A stretch of DNA of 23,030 nucleotides from Gammaproteobacteria bacterium UBA3067 (GCA_002366835.1 DFBZ01000146.1:1-23030); one strand, 5' to 3'; counted from the stretch's first letter, positions 13,734 through 22,381 are shown. Numbers and translations are program-made. Notes: generated by a model from the letters alone, not told the origin.

Positions 13734-14798
13734 ATGGCTTTAATCAGCATGAGACAAATGCTTGATCACGCAGCAGAAAATACTTATGGCATTCCAGCGT
13801 TTAATGTCAACAACCTGGAACAGGTTCGGGCCATCATGGAAGCCGCCGACCAAACCGATAGCCCCGTCATCATGCAGGCTTCAGCAGGGGCGCGCAAATA
13901 TGCGGGCTCTACGTTTCTACGCCACCTCATGCTCGCCGCCATTGAAGAATTCCCCCATATTCCCATCGCCATGCATCAAGATCACGGCGCCTCACCCGCC
14001 TCTTGCCAGCGCTCCATTCAGCTGGGATTTTCTTCCGTTATGATGGACGGTTCGTTACAGGAAGACCAAAAAACTCCCGCCAGCTTTGAATACAACGTTG
14101 ATGTCACCAAGCGCACCGTGGATATGGCTCACGCTTGCGGCGTTTCTGTTGAGGGTGAACTCGGCTGCCTAGGCTCTCTTGAAACTGGTCAGGCCGGTGA
14201 AGAAGACGGCGTTGGCGCTGAAGGCATCCTTAGCCACGACCAGATGCTTACTGACCCCGAAGAAGCCGCAGAATTTGTAAAACTCACTGGCGTAGATGCG
14301 CTGGCCATCGCCATCGGCACTAGCCATGGCGCCTATAAGTTTACCCGCCCACCTACGGGCGATGTACTGGCCATTGACCGCATCAAAGCCATTCACGAGC
14401 GCATACCCGATACGCACTTGGTGATGCACGGCTCCTCTTCCGTACCCCAAGAGTGGCTAGCAATCATCAATGAATTCGGTGGAAACATCCCTGAAACCTA
14501 CGGTGTTCCAGTAGAAGAAATCCAGGAAGGCATTAAACACGGTGTCCGTAAAATCAACATCGACACCGATTTACGCCTCGCCTCAACAGGAAGCGTGCGA
14601 CGCTTTCTAGCAGAAAACCAGGCTGAGTTTGACCCGCGAAAATATCTCAAACTCACCACCACCGCCATGAAAGACATTTGCATAGATAGATATGAGTCCT
14701 TTGGCACCGCCGGACAAGCCAGCAAAATAAAAACCCTTTCGCTGGAACAAATGACTGAGCGCTACCAGAATGGCGAATTAAACCCTAGAATAAAGTAA
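13734..14798 (+). CDS. fba: Class II fructose-1,6-bisphosphate aldolase
   Basis: Fba splits fructose 1,6-bisphosphate to dihydroxyacetone phosphate and glyceraldehyde 3-phosphate, or joins them in gluconeogenesis, with a zinc ion. The 354-residue product matches the Calvin-cycle-like class II subfamily also used by pseudomonads. GIPAFNVNN (19-27), HQDHG with Asp83 and zinc-ligand His84, VEGELGCLG, GTSHGAYKF with a further zinc His, LVMHGSSSVP and GVRKINIDTDLR are all intact. ATG at 13734 has AAGGAGAG about 6 bases upstream; an earlier in-frame ATG at 13680 lies inside a hairpin loop without a ribosome site, so I rejected it. It follows pgk by 96 bases on the same strand. Confidence 0.98.
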   Translation: MALISMRQMLDHAAENTYGIPAFNVNNLEQVRAIMEAADQTDSPVIMQASAGARKYAGSTFLRHLMLAAIEEFPHIPIAMHQDHGASPASCQRSIQLGFSSVMMDGSLQEDQKTPASFEYNVDVTKRTVDMAHACGVSVEGELGCLGSLETGQAGEEDGVGAEGILSHDQMLTDPEEAAEFVKLTGVDALAIAIGTSHGAYKFTRPPTGDVLAIDRIKAIHERIPDTHLVMHGSSSVPQEWLAIINEFGGNIPETYGVPVEEIQEGIKHGVRKINIDTDLRLASTGSVRRFLAENQAEFDPRKYLKLTTTAMKDICIDRYESFGTAGQASKIKTLSLEQMTERYQNGELNPRIK

Positions 14799-14836
14799 TC
14801 ACCTTATACAGGGGTGCTCTCTGGCAAATATTCGTC

Positions 14837-15856
14837 ATGAAAGCGCCCCTTTCACCCACCTGGATTAGGCCAAGAAAGGCTATGCAGCCAAGCTTTGATC
14901 TCGACGAACTGCTAGAACACATCCCGGAAATGGATTTTTCCGTCCACACCCCGCTTTCACCGGCTCTGCAACCCTACTCCCGTTATTACGGCCTGAATTT
15001 CGAAGACCAATACCCCCACATTAATCACAGCCTTGGTTTCTTTCAGGTGCTGGGCGGAAAAGTGGTGGCGCACACCTATGTTCAGGCAGGATCAAAAGGC
15101 ACGGTCTTTCTCTTCCACGGTTACTACGACCATTCCGGGCTCTACACCCATCTTATCGAGCACATGCTGCAACTGGGTTTTAATGTGGTCATTTACGACC
15201 TTCCTGGTCACGGCCTGTCCACTGGCCCGAGAGCCGCTATCGATGACTTTGACGATTATCTTGAAAGTCTCAACATCTGCCTGCAATTAAGTACCGGGCA
15301 CCTGGCTTACCCTTGGCATGGGATTGCCCAAAGCACAGGAGCGGCCATTCTTATGGACTTTGTCCTAAGCCTAAAGGAAAACAAACTCGACAACCCCTTT
15401 GACAAAACCATCTTACTGGCACCGCTTTTTCATCCACTGAACTGGAAAAAAAATCGGATAATCTACTATATCAGCCGACTTTTCACCCGCATGGTCAAAC
15501 GTGAATTCACTTCTAACTCCCACGATGAAAGCTTCACAAATTTTGTTCGCCACCGCGACCCCATGCAAAGCACACATCTCAAAGTGGCCTGGGTAGGCGC
15601 ACTCAATAATTGGATTACCAAGATGGAAAACCATCCATCAAGCCCCTATTCAACCAGCGTTATACAGGGCACCGATGATGGCACGGTGGATGCTGAAACC
15701 AATATAGCCTTTATAAAGGAGAAGTTTTACCAGCCTGATATTCACTATATTCAGAACGCAAAGCACCACCTGGTAAACGAAGCGGAGAGCTATCGTTTAG
15801 ACGTATTCGAGATCATCAGAAAGCAACTGCTAGGTGATGAACAAACTAGGGCGTAA
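14837..15856 (+). CDS. Alpha/beta hydrolase (lysophospholipase / serine aminopeptidase S33-like)
   Basis: The protein (339 residues) has the alpha/beta-hydrolase order: FLFHGYYDHSGLYTHLIEH for strand, oxyanion loop and helix, VVIYDLPGHGLSTGPR, a nucleophile elbow GIAQSTGA, then QGTDDGTVD with the likely catalytic Asp and AKHHLVNE with the likely His. The elbow is AxSxG rather than GxSxG. There is no signal peptide or membrane segment, so it is probably cytoplasmic. The closest known types are monoacylglycerol lipase or lysophospholipase-like enzymes, but the substrate cannot be told. It begins 39 bases after fba and may be co-transcribed. The start is uncertain: ATG at 14837 has a poor ribosome site, and ATG at 14882 has AAGAAAGG very close. 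It ends 4 bases from the convergent tsaD. Confidence 0.85.
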   Translation: MKAPLSPTWIRPRKAMQPSFDLDELLEHIPEMDFSVHTPLSPALQPYSRYYGLNFEDQYPHINHSLGFFQVLGGKVVAHTYVQAGSKGTVFLFHGYYDHSGLYTHLIEHMLQLGFNVVIYDLPGHGLSTGPRAAIDDFDDYLESLNICLQLSTGHLAYPWHGIAQSTGAAILMDFVLSLKENKLDNPFDKTILLAPLFHPLNWKKNRIIYYISRLFTRMVKREFTSNSHDESFTNFVRHRDPMQSTHLKVAWVGALNNWITKMENHPSSPYSTSVIQGTDDGTVDAETNIAFIKEKFYQPDIHYIQNAKHHLVNEAESYRLDVFEIIRKQLLGDEQTRA

Positions 15857-15860
15857 TGAC

Positions 15861-16907
15861 TTAGAGCTCTGCTAAAGGCCAACGCGCCCTCGCACGAATC
15901 GCCAAATCTGAATCGGAAAAGCCCTGCTGCAAACGAAGAAAACCAGCCAGCGCAATCATTGCTCCGTTATCGGTGCAAAATGCCGGCGGAGGGAAGTAGG
16001 TAGACACTGCCACCTCAGTCATGGCTTCTTTAAGACGGCTGCGCAAAAGTTGATTGGCGCTGACCCCGCCAGCCACCACCAAACGAGAGTAGCCCGTTTC
16101 CTTAATGGCACGTCGACATTTAATCGTCAGCGTATCCACCACCGCCCACTGAAAGCCGGCCATAATGTCCGCGCAACACTGTTCGTCCAAACCAACACCT
16201 TGCGTATATGCCTCTTTCGGCTCACCACCGAGTTTGCGAATAGTATTAAGAACACTGGTTTTCAGGCCACTAAAACTAAAATCTAAACCCGGCCGATCCA
16301 CCATTGGCCGCGGAAATTTAAAACGAAGAGCATCACCCTGCTCAGCACGTTTGGCCACCTCTGGCCCGCCTGGGTAAGGCAGACCGAACATCTTGGCGAC
16401 TTTATCAAACGCCTCGCCCACCGCATCATCGACAGACTCCCCCAGCAAACGATAGTGCCCATATTTTTCCACGGCAATAAGCTGGGTATGACCACCACTC
16501 ACCAATAAAGCAACAAAGGGGTACTCAGGCGCCTCTTCTGCCAGCATGGGTGCCAATAAGTGCCCTTCCATATGGTGCACAGCCACCGAAGGCAGCCCCC
16601 AACCGAAAGCCAGGCTTCGCCCGAGGGAGGCCCCCACCAGTAGCGCACCCAGCAAACCGGGGCCAGCGGTATAAGCAACCCCATCCACATCACCCAGCTC
16701 CAATCCCGCCTGCTCAAACACCTGCCTGATCAGTGGTAAGGCTTTTCGCACGTGATCACGACTGGCCAGCTCGGGAACAACACCACCATAATCTGCATGC
16801 AAGGCTATCTGGCTATACAAGGCTTCCCCCAAAATTCCCTTGCCCTCCTCATAGATGGCTACGCCTGTTTCATCACAAGAGGTTTCAATTCCCAATACCC
16901 GCTTCAT
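15861..16907 (-). CDS. tsaD: tRNA N6-threonylcarbamoyladenosine synthase catalytic subunit TsaD
   Basis: TsaD, with TsaB and TsaE, transfers threonylcarbamoyl to A37 of tRNAs that read ANN codons. The product from the chosen start is 348 residues. LGIETSCDETG is the N-terminal ASKHA phosphate motif, HHMEGH (111-116) contains the H-x3-H metal pair, LLVSGGHTQL and GEAFDKVAKMFGLPYPGG follow, and FCTDNGAMIAL near the C-terminus has the metal-binding Asp. The ATG at 16905-16907 is preceded by GGAGC 8 bases away; an upstream in-frame Met would add nine unconserved residues. The gene is divergent from rpsU, a widespread gammaproteobacterial arrangement. The CAU tRNA later in the window reads an ANN codon, so it is a plausible substrate. 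Confidence 0.98.
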   Translation of the reverse strand: MKRVLGIETSCDETGVAIYEEGKGILGEALYSQIALHADYGGVVPELASRDHVRKALPLIRQVFEQAGLELGDVDGVAYTAGPGLLGALLVGASLGRSLAFGWGLPSVAVHHMEGHLLAPMLAEEAPEYPFVALLVSGGHTQLIAVEKYGHYRLLGESVDDAVGEAFDKVAKMFGLPYPGGPEVAKRAEQGDALRFKFPRPMVDRPGLDFSFSGLKTSVLNTIRKLGGEPKEAYTQGVGLDEQCCADIMAGFQWAVVDTLTIKCRRAIKETGYSRLVVAGGVSANQLLRSRLKEAMTEVAVSTYFPPPAFCTDNGAMIALAGFLRLQQGFSDSDLAIRARARWPLAEL

Positions 16908-16973
16908 CAAGCTTGCTCCAAACCGATCATTCATGCCAAAGCCGATTATTCTACCTCAGTTCAGCAATAGGGC

Positions 16974-17003
16974 TTTACATTTCTTATCTTTAAAGCGTAG
17001 AAT
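16974..17003 (+). promoter_or_regulatory. Sigma70-type promoter for rpsU
   Basis: TTTACA (16974-16979) and TAGAAT (16998-17003) are separated by 18 bases, one and one mismatch from the consensus hexamers TTGACA and TATAAT. Transcription would start near 17010, leaving a leader of about 145 bases before rpsU. This is the clearest promoter in the window and fits the high expression expected of the macromolecular-synthesis operon. Confidence 0.7.
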
Positions 17004-17154
17004 CTCCGCCCTTTATCAATTCAGGCTTCACTTCCTGTTTATTGATCTATAGTTATTTTTTGCTTAACGTTGTACGAAGCCTTTACGCGAGAGCCATTCT
17101 CCTCTCACACAAAGATCGTCGTGCTTTTAAACTCAGTCGGACACAGGTACAAAC

Positions 17155-17370
17155 ATGCCCCAGGTAAAGCTAAAAGAAGGCGAGCCATTTGACATCGCTC
17201 TACGTCGTTTCAAACGCTCTTGTGAAAAAGCTGGCGTTCTCGCTGACGTTCGTCGTCGCGAATTCTACGAAAAGCCCACACAGGTTCGCAAGCGTAAAGC
17301 TGCTGCTGCAGTAAAGCGTCATCTGAAAAAATCTTCAAAAGACGTGCTACGTCGCAAACGTCTGTACTAA
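17155..17370 (+). CDS. rpsU: 30S ribosomal protein bS21
   Basis: bS21 is a small basic protein of the 30S platform needed for initiation on natural mRNAs. The 71-residue product matches the family exactly: it starts MPQVKLKEGEPFDIALRRFK, contains the conserved REFYEKPTQVRKRK segment and ends in a Lys/Arg-rich tail (RRKRLY). The long leader between the promoter and the ATG contains a small GAGAG/CTCTC pairing about 60 bases upstream. It is the first gene of the rpsU-yqeY-dnaG-rpoD series. No strong terminator follows it before yqeY, only a 5-bp AAGCT/AGCTT pairing. Confidence 0.98.
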   Translation: MPQVKLKEGEPFDIALRRFKRSCEKAGVLADVRRREFYEKPTQVRKRKAAAAVKRHLKKSSKDVLRRKRLY

Positions 17371-17446
17371 AGCCAGCACCAAGCAAGCCCTCAGCTCAAG
17401 CTCTATAAAGCTTCTGATTGCAACAGACAGGACATAGGCGCAAACC

Positions 17447-17899
17447 ATGCCGGACTCCACTATTAAGTCAGCACTTAGCGACGCAATGAAAGCAGCCATG
17501 CGCGCGAAAGACAAAGAGCGCTTGGCTGTAATCCGCATGGCTTTATCTGCCTTCAAGCAAATTGAAGTGGATGAGCGCATTGATGTCGATGAAGAGCGCT
17601 CTCTGCAACTTGTCGACAAAATGGTTAAGCAGCGGCGCGAATCGCTCCGCCAATACAAAGAAGCGAATCGCATGGATCTTGCTGAGGTCGAAGCGGCTGA
17701 AATAGAAACCCTCCAAGAATTCCTTCCCCAAGCCCTTTCAGAAAGTGAGCTTGAAACTCTCGCAAAAGACGCCATCCAGCAAAGTGGCGCAGAGGGAATG
17801 AAAGACATGGGCAAAGTGATGGGGATTCTAAAGCCTCAGATTCAAGGCCGAGCCGACATGGGCGCGGTCAGCAAGCTGATCAAAAGCTTATTGGGCTAA
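17447..17899 (+). CDS. yqeY: GatB/YqeY domain-containing protein
   Basis: YqeY proteins resemble the helical tRNA-binding C-terminal domain of GatB, a subunit of the tRNA-dependent amidotransferase, but stand alone; their role is not firmly known. The 150-residue product matches the family length and is mostly helical. Visible family motifs are KDKERLAVIRMALSAFKQIE, VDKMVKQRRESLRQY, EIETLQEFLPQALSE and MGKVMGILKPQIQGRADMG, ending VSKLIKSLLG. The gene sits between rpsU (76 bases before) and dnaG (60 bases after), a common arrangement suggesting co-transcription with translation and replication genes. I infer a translation-related, tRNA-contacting role. Confidence 0.95.
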   Translation: MPDSTIKSALSDAMKAAMRAKDKERLAVIRMALSAFKQIEVDERIDVDEERSLQLVDKMVKQRRESLRQYKEANRMDLAEVEAAEIETLQEFLPQALSESELETLAKDAIQQSGAEGMKDMGKVMGILKPQIQGRADMGAVSKLIKSLLG

Positions 17900-17959
17900 A
17901 AAGCCTGAGCTAGACCACGCAAAACTCCAGCCAGCCCTCCCCAGCTAAAGATTCACGGC

Positions 17960-19813
17960 ATGTACAACCAGATACCCGAGGACTTTATCGAAGAAGTATT
18001 AGCCCGCACCGATCTGGTGGGCTTAATTCATTCTCGGGTGCCACTTAAGCGCAGCGGCAAAAACTATTCTGCCTGCTGCCCATTCCATAAAGAAAAAACC
18101 CCCTCTTTCTCCGTCAGCCCCGACAAACAGTTTTACCATTGCTTCGGCTGTGGCGCGAGCGGTAACGCCATCACCTTCCTCAGAGACTACGAGCGCATGC
18201 ACTTTGTGGATGCGGTAAGCTCTCTCGCAAAAGCAGCCAGTCTGGAAATCCCCACCTCCCAAACCCATAGCAGCCAGAAAAAAGCCAGCACACGCCCCCT
18301 GCTCGACATCCTCGACAGAGCGCAAGCTTACTATTGCGAACAGCTCAAAAACCCAAGCATTAACCAACGGCCTATTCAGTATCTGAGAAAACGCCAAATC
18401 ACTGGCAGCATTGCCAAAGAATTTGCCATCGGTTACGCACCGCAAGGCTGGGACAACCTCAAAAACGCCTTAATTCACAGCAACAAAGAATCGGCAAATG
18501 CCCTTGAAGCAGGGCTTGTTGTTCAAAAAGATGAACAGCGCCTCTACGACCGCTTTCGAGATCGCATCATGTTCCCCATTCGCGACCAAAGAGGGCGAAC
18601 CATCGCTTTCGGCGGCCGCGTACTCGGTGACGATAAACCCAAATACCTCAACTCTCCCGAAAGCCCTTTATTCCACAAGAGCAATGAACTGTATGGCCTC
18701 TATGAAGCCCTGCAAAGCCGACAAAGCCCGAAAAAGTTTCTAATTGTTGAGGGCTATATTGATGTAATCGCTCTGGCCCAGCACGAACTTCGCTTTGCCG
18801 TCGCCACACTGGGAACAGCCACCTCCACAACCCACCTGGAAAGGCTATTCCGCTATGCGCCAGAGCTAGTATTTTGCTTTGATGGCGACGAGGCCGGCAG
18901 AAAGGCCGCAGCAAGAGCGCTGGAGACGTCCATTCCATGCCTGAAGGATGGCCGACAAATCCGTTTTTTATTTCTACCAGAGGGTGAAGACCCTGACACA
19001 CTGGTTCGCGAGGAAGGCAAAGAACTATTTAATGCGCGCATTGACAAAGCCCTGCCTATCAACGACTTTCTGCTTGAGCACTTAAGCCAAGGGCTGGACA
19101 CCTCTACACTGGATGGCAAAGCACGACTAGCCACTCTGGCCCTGCCTATGCTGGCACAGCAGCCAGAAGGCATGCTTAAAGAACTCATGCTCTCGCAGCT
19201 CGCCGAATACACCCAAATCGACCCCAAAACCCTTGCCGAACAACTACTCAAAGCAGAGCAGAAAAAGAAACCAGCACCTCCAAACCCAGCTCCCGCTCAG
19301 CAAAAAGCCGAGCACGCACACCACAGCGAACAAAGAAGTACTCCAACGCCGCAAAATCACTTTCAGGAAACAAAGGATAACGGCCCAGCCCAGCGACTTG
19401 CTTATAAAACCATCCGGCTCTTATTGCAATTACCTGAAAAAGCCCAATCAATAGGAATACCCGAAGAGCTACGCGAACTCAACCTAAGCCATACCAACAT
19501 GCTTATCAGTGTACTGGAGCGCCTCCAAAATACTCCTAACATCAGTACAGCCGCCCTGTTGGGGTATTGGCATGACACACCAGAGGGCGGCCAGTTAGCC
19601 AAGCTCGCGGCACAAGAGTTTTTACTCTGCAATGACGGCGCAGAGCTGGAGATCGACGAGGCCGTTCAGCAGCTAAGGAAGCTACACATAGCCCAGGCCA
19701 TTCAAAAACAGATCAAAACAGATCGAGAAAGCGGCTCAAAGGATGGGGCAAAGTTAAAAGCGCTGCTTGAACTTAAAAAACAGCTTATTAATACAGAAGG
19801 AGGGGAAGGGTGA
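17960..19813 (+). CDS. dnaG: DNA primase
   Basis: DnaG lays RNA primers for Okazaki fragments and contacts the DnaB helicase. The 617-residue product is slightly longer than the E. coli protein. The CHC2 zinc module lies at residues 40-64 (Cys40, His43, Cys61, Cys64). The TOPRIM catalytic part has Glu264 in VEGYIDV and the metal-binding DGD at 308-310 in CFDGDEAGR. A proline/glutamine-rich linker from about residue 432 to 475 separates this from the C-terminal helicase-interacting domain, which starts around RLAYKTIRLLLQLPEKA. The ATG has only a weak ribosome site, in keeping with the low expression of primase in this operon; the MYNQIPEDFIEEVLARTDLV start fits the family. rpoD follows after 160 bases. 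Confidence 0.98.
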   Translation: MYNQIPEDFIEEVLARTDLVGLIHSRVPLKRSGKNYSACCPFHKEKTPSFSVSPDKQFYHCFGCGASGNAITFLRDYERMHFVDAVSSLAKAASLEIPTSQTHSSQKKASTRPLLDILDRAQAYYCEQLKNPSINQRPIQYLRKRQITGSIAKEFAIGYAPQGWDNLKNALIHSNKESANALEAGLVVQKDEQRLYDRFRDRIMFPIRDQRGRTIAFGGRVLGDDKPKYLNSPESPLFHKSNELYGLYEALQSRQSPKKFLIVEGYIDVIALAQHELRFAVATLGTATSTTHLERLFRYAPELVFCFDGDEAGRKAAARALETSIPCLKDGRQIRFLFLPEGEDPDTLVREEGKELFNARIDKALPINDFLLEHLSQGLDTSTLDGKARLATLALPMLAQQPEGMLKELMLSQLAEYTQIDPKTLAEQLLKAEQKKKPAPPNPAPAQQKAEHAHHSEQRSTPTPQNHFQETKDNGPAQRLAYKTIRLLLQLPEKAQSIGIPEELRELNLSHTNMLISVLERLQNTPNISTAALLGYWHDTPEGGQLAKLAAQEFLLCNDGAELEIDEAVQQLRKLHIAQAIQKQIKTDRESGSKDGAKLKALLELKKQLINTEGGEG

Positions 19814-19888
19814 TCAAAAAAGACGGCGGTTTTGAATGCAAGACAGGTGCTCATGAATTATTCAGAGGCACCCTAGAGAATAAAGTTG

Positions 19889-19906
19889 GCGCATGCTAGA
19901 ATGCGC
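19889..19906 (+). promoter_or_regulatory. Candidate rpoD promoter element inside a small dyad
   Basis: TGCTAGAAT is an extended -10 motif (TGnTAGAAT, core 19897-19902). No good -35 lies 16-18 bases upstream. The core lies within GCGCAT-GCTAGA-ATGCGC, a 6-bp inverted repeat (19889-19894 and 19901-19906), so a bound protein or DNA structure could affect it. It is 71 bases before rpoD. Confidence 0.4.
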
Positions 19907-19973
19907 GGCTAACCTGAAAACGCAGAAACAGACCAATCTCCCAACGGTTAACCCACTGAGAGCAGCAGCCTAA

Positions 19974-21842
19974 ATGACTGACAATTCTTCCAAACAGCAA
20001 CAACGTAGGTCTCAGCTTAAAGAACTTATCGCCAAAGGTAAAGAGCAAGGCTTCCTTACTTACTCAGACGTCAACGACCACCTTCCTGAAACCGTTTCCG
20101 AGCCTGATCAAATAGAAGATATCGTTGGCATGCTCAACGATATGGGCATCCAGGTATTTGAAAATGCCCCAGCCGCCGACGACCTGCTAATGAACGACGC
20201 GTCCGACAGCACCGATGAAATTGCTGCCGAAGAAGCCGCTGCTGCACTTGCCTCTGTAGAGAGCGAACCAGGCCGAACCACTGACCCAGTACGCATGTAT
20301 ATGCGCGAAATGGGCACCGTTGAACTACTTACCCGCGAAGGCGAAATCGAAATCGCCAAACGCATTGAAGATGGCATGCGACAGGTTCTTTCTGCTCTCA
20401 CAAACTGGCCAGGAGCCGTTGAAAGCATCATTCTTCAATTCGACAAAGTGGATGATGAAGAAAAACGCCTTAACGATATTATGTCTGGCTATCTGGACGA
20501 GAAGGTTCCCCAGACTCCGCCTCCAACCGCAGCTCCGGTTGAAAAACTTGAGTCCGACAGCGAAGATTCCGAAGGCGAAAAGAAAGAAGGCGACGACGAC
20601 GAGGCAGACTCCTTTGACGGCGGCATAGACCCTGTATTTGCGCAAGAGCGTATCAATACCCTCAGAGATTCCTACCAGAAATACTGCAAAGCCTTTGAAA
20701 AGCATGGCAAGGAAAATAAAAAAACCGATGCTGCCAAACTAGAGCTGGCTGAAAACTTCTCAGTGTTCAAGTTTATACCGCGCGTTTACGACAAACTGGT
20801 AATAGAAGTGCGCGATACCCTGGATATTATTCGCAAAGAAGAACGCACTATCATGAACCTTTGCACGCGCAGGGCCCGCATGCCTCGCAAAACCTTTATC
20901 AGCACTTTCCCATCCAATGAAACAAACCTGGAGTGGCTTGACCAGGAAATTGCCAAGGCAGATACCGTCCTGGCTCAGCGACTCATTTCTGTTCGAGCAG
21001 ACGTCCTTAAAAGCCAAGCACGGCTGGCCCAAACCATCGAAGCCTGCGGTTTTGAAGCCCTTGGAGAAATCAAAGAAATCACTCGACGCATGTCCTTGGG
21101 AGAAGCCAAGCTACGCCGCGCCAAAAAAGAAATGGTGGAAGCCAACCTTCGTTTGGTTATCTCTATTGCCAAGAAGTACACCAACCGTGGCCTGCAGTTC
21201 CTGGATTTAATTCAAGAAGGTAATATCGGCCTGATGAAAGCCGTGGACAAATTCGAATACCGACGCGGATATAAATTCTCCACCTACGCAACATGGTGGA
21301 TCAGGCAAGCCATCACCCGCTCCATTGCTGACCAAGCACGTACCATCCGTATTCCCGTACATATGATAGAAACCATCAATAAGCTCAACCGGGTTTCACG
21401 ACAAATGCTTCAGGAAATGGGCAGAGAGCCCACCCCAGAAGAGCTGGGAGAGCGGCTTGAAATGCCAGAAGACAAGGTACGTAAAGTACTTAAAATTGCC
21501 AAAGAGCCCATTTCCATGGAAACCCCCATCGGTGATGATGAAGACTCCCACCTTGGTGATTTCATTGAAGACCAGAATATCGAATCACCATCAGATTCAG
21601 CTACCATTTCAGGCTTGCGCGAAGCGACCCGCGATGTTCTTTCAGGCCTTACGGCAAGAGAAGCAAAGGTACTCAGCATGCGCTTTGGCATTGACATGAA
21701 CACTGACCACACACTGGAAGAAGTGGGCAAGCAGTTCGATGTTACCCGTGAGCGTATCCGCCAGATTGAAGCAAAGGCCCTGCGCAAACTGCGCCACCCT
21801 ACTCGCTCCGATCACCTGAAAAGCTTTTTGGACAACAATTAA
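19974..21842 (+). CDS. rpoD: RNA polymerase primary sigma factor RpoD (sigma70)
   Basis: RpoD is the housekeeping sigma factor directing RNA polymerase to most promoters. The 622-residue product has region 1.1 at the N-terminus, region 1.2 with TTDPVRMYMREMGTVELL (from about 101), a non-conserved region carrying an acidic patch at about 193-217 (Asp/Glu/Ser-rich), then regions 2.1-2.4 (ANLRLVISIAKKYTNRGLQF, LIQEGNIGLMKAVDKFEYRR, YATWWIRQAITRSIADQART), region 3, and region 4 with the helix-turn-helix EEVGKQFDVTRERIRQIEAK. All core motifs are intact. The start ATG has only a modest purine-rich site (GAGAG about 11 bases before). It is the last protein gene of the rpsU operon and may have its own promoter. 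Confidence 0.99.
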   Translation: MTDNSSKQQQRRSQLKELIAKGKEQGFLTYSDVNDHLPETVSEPDQIEDIVGMLNDMGIQVFENAPAADDLLMNDASDSTDEIAAEEAAAALASVESEPGRTTDPVRMYMREMGTVELLTREGEIEIAKRIEDGMRQVLSALTNWPGAVESIILQFDKVDDEEKRLNDIMSGYLDEKVPQTPPPTAAPVEKLESDSEDSEGEKKEGDDDEADSFDGGIDPVFAQERINTLRDSYQKYCKAFEKHGKENKKTDAAKLELAENFSVFKFIPRVYDKLVIEVRDTLDIIRKEERTIMNLCTRRARMPRKTFISTFPSNETNLEWLDQEIAKADTVLAQRLISVRADVLKSQARLAQTIEACGFEALGEIKEITRRMSLGEAKLRRAKKEMVEANLRLVISIAKKYTNRGLQFLDLIQEGNIGLMKAVDKFEYRRGYKFSTYATWWIRQAITRSIADQARTIRIPVHMIETINKLNRVSRQMLQEMGREPTPEELGERLEMPEDKVRKVLKIAKEPISMETPIGDDEDSHLGDFIEDQNIESPSDSATISGLREATRDVLSGLTAREAKVLSMRFGIDMNTDHTLEEVGKQFDVTRERIRQIEAKALRKLRHPTRSDHLKSFLDNN

Positions 21843-21855
21843 TGCATCCCCTTTC

Positions 21856-21876
21856 GCTCCGCTTCAGCGGGGCTTT
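21856..21876 (+). terminator. Short hairpin after rpoD
   Basis: GCTCCGC (21856-21862), TTCA loop, GCGGGGC (21867-21873) form a 7-bp GC-rich stem with one wobble, followed only by TTT before the tRNA begins at 21878. It may weakly terminate rpoD transcription or act as a processing signal separating rpoD mRNA from the tRNA. Confidence 0.45.
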
Positions 21877-21877
21877 C

Positions 21878-21954
21878 GGGCCCGTAGCTCAGTTGGTTAG
21901 AGCAGTGGACTCATAATCCATTGGTCGAGTGTTCGAATCACTCCGGGCCCACCA
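21878..21954 (+). tRNA. tRNA with CAU anticodon, probably tRNA-Ile2 (lysidine-modified)
   Basis: A complete 77-base cloverleaf: acceptor GGGCCCG pairs with CGGGCCC, D-arm GTAGCTCAGTTGGTTAGAGC, anticodon stem GTGGA/TCCAT with loop CTCATAA (anticodon CAT at 21912-21914), TpsiC GTTCGAATC, and an encoded CCA end. Anticodon CAT can mean initiator Met, elongator Met or the minor Ile2 read as AUA after TilS modification. It lacks the initiator anticodon-stem GGG/CCC run. The ACTCATAATCCATTGGTC segment and GGGCCC acceptor look more like Ile2 than elongator Met, but this is a judgement. It lies directly after rpoD. Confidence 0.93.
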
Positions 21955-22119
21955 TATATTTCAAATCTTCACACCCGCCCCATAGATTACTCACGCAAAG
22001 AAGCAGCACCTCTAGCGCCCCAACCCCCGATCACACACTATCTACCGATCTCCCATGGGCTTTCATACGAGGCTCTTTCCCCGCCGCTCACCCTCAGCGA
22101 TGCGCTCACCACACCGTAT

Positions 22120-22359
22120 CTACCCACTGGGCAAACTATCCCCTACCCACTCATAGATTTCAGTCGTTGCAGGGTCACATTTACGACAACCACCGCCGCA
22201 CTCTGTTCCCTGTGGCAGCTTTTTAACTCGGCCTTTGGCCACCCACTTCTCCAGCATACCGCGCAGGGCCTCTGGGTCGGTATCGAAACGGTAGGCCATA
22301 TCGATCAATGCAGCGCGTCGATTGGCCTTCAGGTAGTCACGTAGTTCGGAAAGGATCAT
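22120..22359 (-). CDS. feoC: FeoC-like iron transport regulator
   Basis: FeoC is a small cytoplasmic winged-helix protein of the Feo ferrous-iron system, thought to regulate FeoB stability or feo transcription and to sense iron or oxygen through cysteines. The 79-residue product fits the family length. The N-terminal half (LRDYLKANRRAALIDMAYRF, LRGMLEKWVAKGRVKKL) is a helix-turn-helix plus wing, followed by the cysteine loop ECGGGCRKC with Cys54, Cys58 and Cys61. The fourth cysteine present in some homologues is absent here. AGGAGA lies 6 bases before the ATG, and feoB ends 22 bases upstream on the same strand, so it is the last gene of a feo operon. Confidence 0.88.
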   Translation of the reverse strand: MILSELRDYLKANRRAALIDMAYRFDTDPEALRGMLEKWVAKGRVKKLPQGTECGGGCRKCDPATTEIYEWVGDSLPSG

Positions 22360-22381
22360 ATTATTCTCCTGTCAGGTCCGC

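Noticed and set aside
16908..16934. 9-residue extension of TsaD
   Set aside because: MKRVLGIETSCDETG is the conserved start and has GGAGC upstream.
21921..22226. Plus-strand open frame of 101 codons starting in the tRNA
   Set aside because: It starts inside the tRNA, runs antisense to feoC and has a Pro/His/Ser-rich composition typical of non-coding C-rich DNA.
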